From assembly GCA_946886675.1 (NCBI GenBank), contig CAMPIZ010000098.1:1-6421 (forward strand): a DNA stretch of 6,421 nucleotides, read 5' to 3'. The notes below the pieces were generated by a model. That model was not told the origin of the DNA. It did not search any database and was given only the letters and a program-made list of their open reading frames with translations. The stretch is from an uncultured Flavobacterium sp. (lineage in GTDB: Bacteria > Bacteroidota > Bacteroidia > Flavobacteriales > Flavobacteriaceae). Below are positions 1 to 4,936 of the stretch, one piece after another. Made by a program: the position numbers and the translations under genes. The stretch's first letter is position 1; every line of letters starts with the position of its first letter.

Positions 1-495
1 GTATTAGCAGGCATACTTATTTTTCAAACAGCATACCTCTCTATAAAAACTGTAAAATTAAACAACGAAGAACTGGTAATTTTTCATAATTATAAAAGCA
101 GTGTTATAGCAATAAAGCACAAAACAAACCTTACTGTTATAACCAATGAAAAAAATACAGGAGATAATAAAGATATTTTAGCTTACCGTAAAGATAACTT
201 CAACCCTTATATCCATACAAAACCGCTTACCAATATATTGTGGCATAATGAAAAATATATCTTTATTATGGATAGTACAGGCATATATAGCACAGGTATA
301 AAACCTCAGCTTCTTATAGTAACACAATCTCCAAAAATAAATTTTGAAGAAGTGATAACAGCCTTAGAGCCGAAAGTAGTAGTTGCTGATGGTTCTAATT
401 ATAAATATTTAATAAGCCGCTGGAAAGCTACCTGTAAAAAATACAATATCCCTTTTCATGCAACTGATGAAAAGGGATATTACAGTATAAAATAA
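1..495 (+). CDS. comEC: ComEC/Rec2-family DNA-uptake protein, C-terminal fragment (5' end outside window)
   Basis: The frame is open from base 1 to the TAA at 493-495 and gives 164 residues, the tail of a much longer protein. ComEC/Rec2 forms the inner-membrane channel that brings single-stranded DNA into the cytoplasm during natural transformation. The fragment opens with the end of a hydrophobic helix (residues 1-12), followed by a soluble domain. The closing part is the recognisable piece: PKVVVADGSNYK (about residues 124-135), then RWKATC and IPFHATDEKGYY, a pattern I know from the ends of flavobacterial ComEC proteins. The tail aligns by eye with the end of the metallo-beta-lactamase domain of classical ComEC, but the HHGS and HPH metal-ligand motifs are absent. 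An apparent internal TTG start at 238 is not the real start, because coding continues upstream of it. The gene converges on the operon on the other strand, and its 3' end contains that operon's likely terminator. Sampled lines are about 22-28% G+C, lower than its neighbours. Confidence 0.85.
   Translation, partial: VLAGILIFQTAYLSIKTVKLNNEELVIFHNYKSSVIAIKHKTNLTVITNEKNTGDNKDILAYRKDNFNPYIHTKPLTNILWHNEKYIFIMDSTGIYSTGIKPQLLIVTQSPKINFEEVITALEPKVVVADGSNYKYLISRWKATCKKYNIPFHATDEKGYYSIK
434..481 (-). terminator. Intrinsic terminator of the - strand operon, inside the 3' end of comEC
   Basis: A perfect 15-bp inverted repeat lies at 445-459 (AATATCCCTTTTCAT) and 467-481 (ATGAAAAGGGATATT) with a 7-base loop. 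Read on the - strand, the stem begins 17 bases after the stop codon at 499 and is followed by GTA and six T's (440-435), a normal intrinsic-terminator layout. On the + strand the nearest T-rich stretch (496-508, five T's, an A, seven T's) starts 14 bases after the stem, so termination of comEC by the same hairpin is possible but less standard. The stem has only 4 G-C pairs, in keeping with an AT-rich genome. Seen: repeat and T-run. Inferred: function. Confidence 0.65.
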
Positions 496-498
496 TTT

Positions 499-969
499 TT
501 ATTTTTTTGTATTGCCTATTATGGTGTTGGCTCCTTCAAGCCAGGCAGACGGCCCTCCTGCAACATACCCTGTTTTACCCAATGCATGTAACAGCGGTTT
601 ACCTTCTTCACCCTTACCTACCTGCACAAACCAAACTGTAGGATAGCCCTGAACCCGTAAAGATCGTGCCAAAGAAGCATTTTGCTGTTTAAGCGCATCA
701 GGCTGGGCAGTCCTTTTAGGAAAATCGAGTTCTACAAGGATTACATTATCTTTTGCCCATGCAGCAAACTCAGATGTTTTAAGCACTTCTTTCTGAAGTC
801 TTATACACCAGCCGCACCAGTCGCTTCCTGTAAAGAACAGCAGTAAAGGCTTTTTGCTTTCTTCAGAAAGCTTCATGGCCTTATCAAAATCTGTATGCCA
901 CTCCAGTTCCTGCGCATTTACAGAAACAGAACCAACAGCTATAAAAAGTATAAGCAATAATTTTTTCAT
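499..969 (-). CDS. Exported thioredoxin-fold protein with CGWC active site
   Basis: This is a 156-residue envelope protein of the thioredoxin superfamily. It has a signal peptide (MKKLLLILF..., hydrophobic to about residue 18) with likely cleavage after VNA, leaving Gln-20 at the mature end; there is no lipobox Cys. The redox site is W51-C52-G53-W54-C55 in the context GSDWCGWC, and the conserved cis-proline is P110 in GYP. The strand before the site (PLLLFFTG) and the strand after the cis-proline (TVWFVQV) fit the fold. An in-frame TTG at 991-993 would add eight residues (MHIGNNLE), but it would push the signal peptide inward, so the ATG at 969 is preferred. A GGGA lies 13-16 bases before this ATG, a weak ribosome-binding candidate. 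The gene follows the CGPC paralogue after 29 bases and is last in the operon. It is likely a thiol-disulfide reductase or a reduced-thiol chaperone of the periplasm; its substrate and electron donor are not visible. Confidence 0.9.
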   Translation of the reverse strand: MKKLLLILFIAVGSVSVNAQELEWHTDFDKAMKLSEESKKPLLLFFTGSDWCGWCIRLQKEVLKTSEFAAWAKDNVILVELDFPKRTAQPDALKQQNASLARSLRVQGYPTVWFVQVGKGEEGKPLLHALGKTGYVAGGPSAWLEGANTIIGNTKK

Positions 970-998
970 TTCTAAATTATTCCCTATATGCAACCGGA

Positions 999-1460
999 TT
1001 ATTTAGCCTTAAGGGCTGTAAGCAACTGTTCGGGGGTATGATATCCCACTATAGGAGCTTTTAGTTCGCCTTTTGAGTCAAATACAATCATAGAAGGGTA
1101 TGCTCTAACCTTAAGCAGGTAAGCAAACTCATGAACCGCATTCCTGCCTTTTCTTCCCTCAACATAGTTAGGGTTAGAATATTTGGTTCCTTTATAATTT
1201 ATCTCTTCCCTGCCTTCTGCATTAAACTTCACGGCATAATAATTTTCATTAATATAATCAGCTACCGCCTTGTCATGAAAAGTATTTTTATCAAGCATTT
1301 TGCATGGCCCGCACCAGTCTGTATAAACATCCATAAAAATAGGCCTGGCTTTTTTCTTTTGTGCAGCCAGAGCTTCGTCCATAGTCATCCATTTTATTTC
1401 CTGTGCCTGTACTGCTACAGAGCCTAAGGCTAAAAACAGGGCTAAAAGTAATTTTTTCAT
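999..1460 (-). CDS. Exported thioredoxin-fold protein with CGPC active site
   Basis: This 153-residue protein has a signal peptide of about 19 residues ending VQA before Gln-20, then a thioredoxin domain. The active site is W49-C50-G51-P52-C53 (TDWCGPCK), the classical thioredoxin form, usually associated with a low redox potential and reductase activity. The cis-proline is P122 in the segment RAYPSM. Between helix and cis-proline there is a basic, Tyr/Asn-rich stretch (about residues 84-108, including NYKGTKYSNPNY and EGRKGRNA) that is longer than in cytosolic thioredoxins and resembles the periplasmic Thioredoxin_7-like proteins common in Bacteroidetes. The ATG at 1460 sits directly before the signal peptide; there is no Shine-Dalgarno motif, only AT-rich sequence. 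It is separated by 46 bases from the POT gene upstream, the largest gap in the operon, and by 29 bases from its CGWC paralogue downstream. Reduction of envelope disulfides is the likely role; the partner, for example a DsbD/CcdA-type donor, is not in the window. Confidence 0.9.
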   Translation of the reverse strand: MKKLLLALFLALGSVAVQAQEIKWMTMDEALAAQKKKARPIFMDVYTDWCGPCKMLDKNTFHDKAVADYINENYYAVKFNAEGREEINYKGTKYSNPNYVEGRKGRNAVHEFAYLLKVRAYPSMIVFDSKGELKAPIVGYHTPEQLLTALKAK

Positions 1461-1506
1461 ATTTGTATATTTTACAGTTGGTTTTTTTCAAAAACAATGC
1501 CGAAAA
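1461..1506 (-). other. Intergenic gap between POT symporter and thioredoxin pair, no firm signal
   Basis: This 46-base, AT-rich gap is the only place in the operon with room for a separate promoter for the thioredoxin genes. I see no terminator after the POT stop codon; the only inverted symmetry is a weak GTTTTT/AAAAAC pairing on the - strand. A sequence one base off the Bacteroidetes -7 element (TAATTTTC against TAnnTTTG) overlaps the POT stop codon at 1502-1509, but no TTG was found at the proper distance upstream. Read-through from the POT gene is the simplest reading. Confidence 0.4.
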
Positions 1507-3372
1507 TTATTTAACTCCGTGCATTAGCTTTTTAATAGGCTTATTAAGTAAAATAGCAACAACACCAACTGCAATAGCTAATATCATTATTATCATAAAG
1601 AATGTACCAATACCTTTTTCATTAGCAATCTCAGTTGAATTCTCTCCGATTATACCAGCAACTTTATTTGCAATTGCAATAGCTAAATACCAAACTCCAA
1701 ACATAAATGCTATCATTCTGCCCGGCACAAGTTTACTTACATAGGATAAACCTACCGGAGAAATACAAAGTTCTCCCATGGTATGGAACAGATATACAAA
1801 AATTAACCAATACATTCCAACAGAAGCCGAATCTGCACCTGGCGCAATATTTCTACCTCCATAAGCAATGAAGCCCATTCCTAATCCTAATAATATCATA
1901 CCAATACCAAACTTGGCATTAGCAGAAGGATTAAATTTACTTTCCCACCATTTAGAGAATAATGGTGCTAATGTTATAATAAACAATGAGTTTAATACAT
2001 TGAACCATGTAGCTGGTATTTCTGTAAGTTTTTCAGTAATCTTATCTATTTTAAGCATTTCTAAAGTACTATCAGAAAGGTGTAAATACCCTGCAGAATA
2101 AAAATCTTTTGTAAGCATCCATATTGTTATTATCCAGATGATAACAAAGCTTAAGCTTAAAAAAATGTTTGCAATTGCATAGTTTTTAAATGTTTGTTTA
2201 AATAATTTAAACAACACCCATGTTATAATCGCCAAAGGCACTACTGCAATAAGTGTATTAACAATTAAGAAAGTTAGACTCGCTCCACCAGTTAATATAC
2301 GATCAGTATAATCTCTTGCAAAAATAGTTAATGTTCCCGGTGCTTGTTCAAACACCACAAAAAAGCAAAAAGTTAGCGCAGCAAAAAATGTCACCGCAAG
2401 AAGTTTTTGACGTGTAATAAAGGAGTATTGACTTAACCTATAAGCCAATAAAATAAAGAATAACCCTAAAGCGGTAAGAACAGCAAAATTAGATAAATCG
2501 TATCCTCCAATACTTAGGAAGTTTACCGACCCTTCAGAAATTTTGGATACAGGATCATTAATTACCCAAACAAGACCTAATATACTACAAATCGCAATTA
2601 CAGCTAACTGCCAGCCTGTGAAAGGTACTCTTTTATCGTTATTAATATTATTAATCTCTTTCTTATCAATAACATTAGTATTAATTTCAGATGCATCTGA
2701 ATTAGCTAATGCTACGTCATCAGCCATTTTAGGCTTAAGACCAATATCACCAAATATATTTTGAGAAAAATAGAATTGAAGAAGTCCAAAAAGCATAAAA
2801 ATACCTGCTAATCCAAATCCTATACTCCAGCCAACTTTTTCTCCCAGATAACCACATAGTAAGATTCCGAAGAAAGCACCTGCATTAACACCCATATAAA
2901 ATATAGTATAAGCCCCATCTTTTTTCTCAGGTCTGTCTTTGTACATTTCTGAAATTATCGAAGTCATATTCGGCTTAAAAAAACCTGTACCAAAAACAAG
3001 CAAGGTCAAACCTAAATATATAAAGAAAGGTGTTTCAACAGCCATACTGGCATGCCCCAATGTCATTAAAAAGGCACCTACAACTACAGCCCACCTGTAA
3101 CCTATTAATTTATCTGCAAAATATCCTCCTAACATAGTAGACAGGTAAACTAAAGCAGTATAAGAACCAAACAAAGCAAAAGCATGTTCCTGTGGCCATC
3201 CCCATCCCGGATGATCCCCCATTACCGAGGCAGTTAAAAACATTACTAATAAGGCACGCATACCATAATAGGAAAAACGTTCCCACATTTCAGTAAAGAA
3301 TAATACAAATAGTCCCGCTGGATGTCCTAATACATTCGTGTTAAAAAAGTCATTCTTTGTTGTCGTCTCCAT
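1507..3372 (-). CDS. POT/PTR-family di-/tripeptide:H+ symporter, long form with a predicted extra helix pair
   Basis: This 621-residue inner-membrane protein of the major facilitator superfamily is predicted to import di- and tripeptides with protons. Family motifs are intact: E28-x-x-E31-R32-F33 in helix 1 (TEMWERFSYYG), the GGYFADKLIG loop at 82-91, K133 in helix 4 (FFKPN), the PTR2 signature FYMGVNAGAF at 158-167, E342 in helix 7 (FEQAPG) and E534 in helix 10 (TMGELCISPV). These match the proton- and peptide-coupling residues of studied bacterial POTs. Two helices (about 253-272 and 291-314) between helices 6 and 7 are the HA/HB pair seen in prokaryotic POTs. A further insertion of about 70 residues between helices 7 and 8 adds two more hydrophobic segments, giving 16 predicted helices. 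The helix 6-HA loop (about 212-250) is Asn- and charge-rich. The ATG at 3372 lies 9 bases after the preceding POT stop and has no Shine-Dalgarno site. It is a diverged tandem paralogue of that gene. Exact substrate range is unknown. Confidence 0.95.
   Translation of the reverse strand: METTTKNDFFNTNVLGHPAGLFVLFFTEMWERFSYYGMRALLVMFLTASVMGDHPGWGWPQEHAFALFGSYTALVYLSTMLGGYFADKLIGYRWAVVVGAFLMTLGHASMAVETPFFIYLGLTLLVFGTGFFKPNMTSIISEMYKDRPEKKDGAYTIFYMGVNAGAFFGILLCGYLGEKVGWSIGFGLAGIFMLFGLLQFYFSQNIFGDIGLKPKMADDVALANSDASEINTNVIDKKEINNINNDKRVPFTGWQLAVIAICSILGLVWVINDPVSKISEGSVNFLSIGGYDLSNFAVLTALGLFFILLAYRLSQYSFITRQKLLAVTFFAALTFCFFVVFEQAPGTLTIFARDYTDRILTGGASLTFLIVNTLIAVVPLAIITWVLFKLFKQTFKNYAIANIFLSLSFVIIWIITIWMLTKDFYSAGYLHLSDSTLEMLKIDKITEKLTEIPATWFNVLNSLFIITLAPLFSKWWESKFNPSANAKFGIGMILLGLGMGFIAYGGRNIAPGADSASVGMYWLIFVYLFHTMGELCISPVGLSYVSKLVPGRMIAFMFGVWYLAIAIANKVAGIIGENSTEIANEKGIGTFFMIIMILAIAVGVVAILLNKPIKKLMHGVK
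2023..2298 (-). other. Lineage-type insertion between helices 7 and 8 of the long POT symporter
   Basis: These codons encode roughly residues 359-450. Comparison with the neighbouring 517-residue paralogue puts the insertion between the shared YTDR/TDR motif after helix 7 and the shared IPAT motif before helix 8. That distance is about 95 residues here and only about 10 in the paralogue. It contains two hydrophobic segments (about 364-388 and 397-420) joined by a Lys-rich turn (K389, K392, K396), then a hydrophilic stretch of about 30 residues. With the usual cytoplasmic N-terminus, the Lys-rich turn falls in the cytoplasm and the hydrophilic stretch in the periplasm, which agrees with the positive-inside rule. 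Confidence 0.7.
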
Positions 3373-3381
3373 TAAAATTAA

Positions 3382-4935
3382 TTATGTAGTTGTTTCAATA
3401 GTATTTTCTGTAATCACGGTTTCGTTGTCTTCAACTCCGTGTGTAAGTCTCTTTAAAGGTTTTAATAAAGCGATAACCAAAAGACCAAAAGCCACCGTAA
3501 AAATTAAAATTCCGGTAAAAATAGTTAATTCACCAAACTTAGATGCATTTTCGCCTACAATTCCCGCAACTTTATTACCAAGCCCTGTTGATGCAAAATA
3601 AAGTCCCATCATTAATGATGCATATTTTGCAGGAGCAAGTTTTGTTACAAAAGAAAGCGATACCGGAGAAGAACAAAGCTCACCCACAGTATGAAAAAAG
3701 TAAGCCAGTACTAACCAATACATTGCCGATTTCCCAACTGCCTCATATTGCATTGAAGCAAAAACCATAAACACAAAACCAAGCCCCATGATAATAGTAC
3801 CGATTGCCATTTTAAATAAAGACGATGCCTCTTTACCTTTTAGCTTTCTTTTTGCCCAGAAATTTGCTATAACAACAGCAAATATCATGATAAAACCTGC
3901 ATTAAGACTTTGAAAAGCCGTAGCCGGTATACTAAAGAGGCCAAAAAAGTCCCTGTCAGTTTTTTGCTCGGTATAAAGACTCATTAATCCGCCTGCCTGT
4001 TCAAAAGCTCCCCAAAAAACTATTACCAGTGCAAAAGAGAGCAGTATAACTAAGAAACGGTCCTTCATCACCTGTGTAGTAAGATCTTTATAAATCATCA
4101 TTACAAGCCCAATTACAAGGGAAAGGAAAACAAACAATGCGCCATAAGCCCAATTATCAATACCTTCAAAACTAAATCCGGCATATAATGAAAAAGCCAG
4201 TAAAAGCAATACAATTAGTAAGTGTTTAGGTGATTTTAATAGCTGAATATAAAAAGTACTTAAAGGTATTTCGCTTTTCTTCTCTTCCTGGGTTGGAGCA
4301 TTACCAACATGAATCAGGAATTTTTGCCCCCACAAGTAAATAACCAATCCAAGCAGCATACATATACCGGCCATTCCAAATCCGTAATGCCATCCGTAAA
4401 CTTCACCAACAAACCCTACAGACAGTGTTGCCAGGAAAGAGCCCGTATTAATTCCTATATAAAATATACTGAATCCTTTGTCCCGACGTATATCATTCTC
4501 TCCATACAAACCTCCTACCATAGTAGATATATTTGGTTTAAGCATTCCAACTCCGAGTACTATAAGTCCGAGCCCCGTGTAAAAAGCCCAGTCCTGTTCA
4601 ACAGCCAGAACACCATGACCAAAAACCAATATAATGGCTCCTACCAGTACTGATTTCTTCTGTCCAATATAACGATCGGCAATCATACCGCCCGGAATAG
4701 ACATAACATATACCAGCATAGTATACCATCCATAAAGCATTAAAGCCCGTGAATTAGACCAACCCAAACCAGGATTATCTCCCATAGCTTCTTCAGCCAT
4801 GTAAAGTGTTAAAAGAGCCCGCATACCGTAATAGGAGTAACGCTCCCACATCTCGGTTAAAAACAAAATAAATAGCCCAACCGGATGTCCGAAAAGCTCT
4901 TTTTGGTGAGGTTGTTTCTCTAGCAATGTTGTCAT
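3382..4935 (-). CDS. POT/PTR-family di-/tripeptide:H+ symporter, standard 14-helix form
   Basis: This 517-residue inner-membrane symporter is predicted to take up di- and tripeptides with protons. Visible family motifs are E28-x-x-E31-R32-Y33 (TEMWERYSYYG), GGMIADRYIG at 82-91, K133 (MLKPN), the PTR2 signature FYIGINTGSF at 158-167, E312 in helix 7 (FWGAFEQAGG) and E419 in helix 10 (TVGELCSSPVS). Hydrophobic segments fit 12 core helices plus the HA/HB pair at about 237-257 and 262-283. Length is typical for a bacterial POT. The C-terminus carries a short acidic, Thr-rich cytoplasmic tail after KPLKRLTHGV. The ATG at 4935 is one base after the stop of the dipeptidyl peptidase gene, so translation is probably coupled; a purine-rich AAAGAGAAA sits 9-17 bases before the start. 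That position suggests that dipeptides released by the peptidase are a natural substrate. It shares its N-terminal architecture and many identical stretches with the longer POT encoded downstream, so the two are tandem paralogues. Confidence 0.96.
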   Translation of the reverse strand: MTTLLEKQPHQKELFGHPVGLFILFLTEMWERYSYYGMRALLTLYMAEEAMGDNPGLGWSNSRALMLYGWYTMLVYVMSIPGGMIADRYIGQKKSVLVGAIILVFGHGVLAVEQDWAFYTGLGLIVLGVGMLKPNISTMVGGLYGENDIRRDKGFSIFYIGINTGSFLATLSVGFVGEVYGWHYGFGMAGICMLLGLVIYLWGQKFLIHVGNAPTQEEKKSEIPLSTFYIQLLKSPKHLLIVLLLLAFSLYAGFSFEGIDNWAYGALFVFLSLVIGLVMMIYKDLTTQVMKDRFLVILLSFALVIVFWGAFEQAGGLMSLYTEQKTDRDFFGLFSIPATAFQSLNAGFIMIFAVVIANFWAKRKLKGKEASSLFKMAIGTIIMGLGFVFMVFASMQYEAVGKSAMYWLVLAYFFHTVGELCSSPVSLSFVTKLAPAKYASLMMGLYFASTGLGNKVAGIVGENASKFGELTIFTGILIFTVAFGLLVIALLKPLKRLTHGVEDNETVITENTIETTT

Positions 4936-4936
4936 A

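Noticed and set aside
970..993. Upstream TTG start for the CGWC thioredoxin (eight extra residues)
   Set aside because: It would put polar residues before a perfect signal peptide, and the ATG at 969 gives the same MKKLLL start as the paralogue next door.
1502..1509. Possible Bacteroidetes -7 promoter element (TAATTTTC on the - strand) for the thioredoxin pair
   Set aside because: One mismatch to TAnnTTTG, overlaps the POT stop codon, and no TTG lies about 19 bases upstream. In AT-rich DNA such near matches are frequent.
1403..1744. A 113-codon + strand frame with hydrophobic stretches crossing the thioredoxin/POT junction
   Set aside because: Its hydrophobic look comes from reading the complement of a membrane-protein gene. 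It spans two well-supported genes on the other strand and the gap between them.
2145..2160. Palindrome-like AAGCTTAAGCTTA
   Set aside because: It lies in the coding sequence of a membrane helix and comes from repeated Leu-Ser codons; no flanking T-run or partner site.
3358..3396. Short near-repeat at the POT-POT junction (9 of 12 bases, coding Glu-Thr-Thr-Thr at the end of one gene and the start of the next)
   Set aside because: Too short and imperfect to support a duplication boundary; Thr codons alone can explain it.
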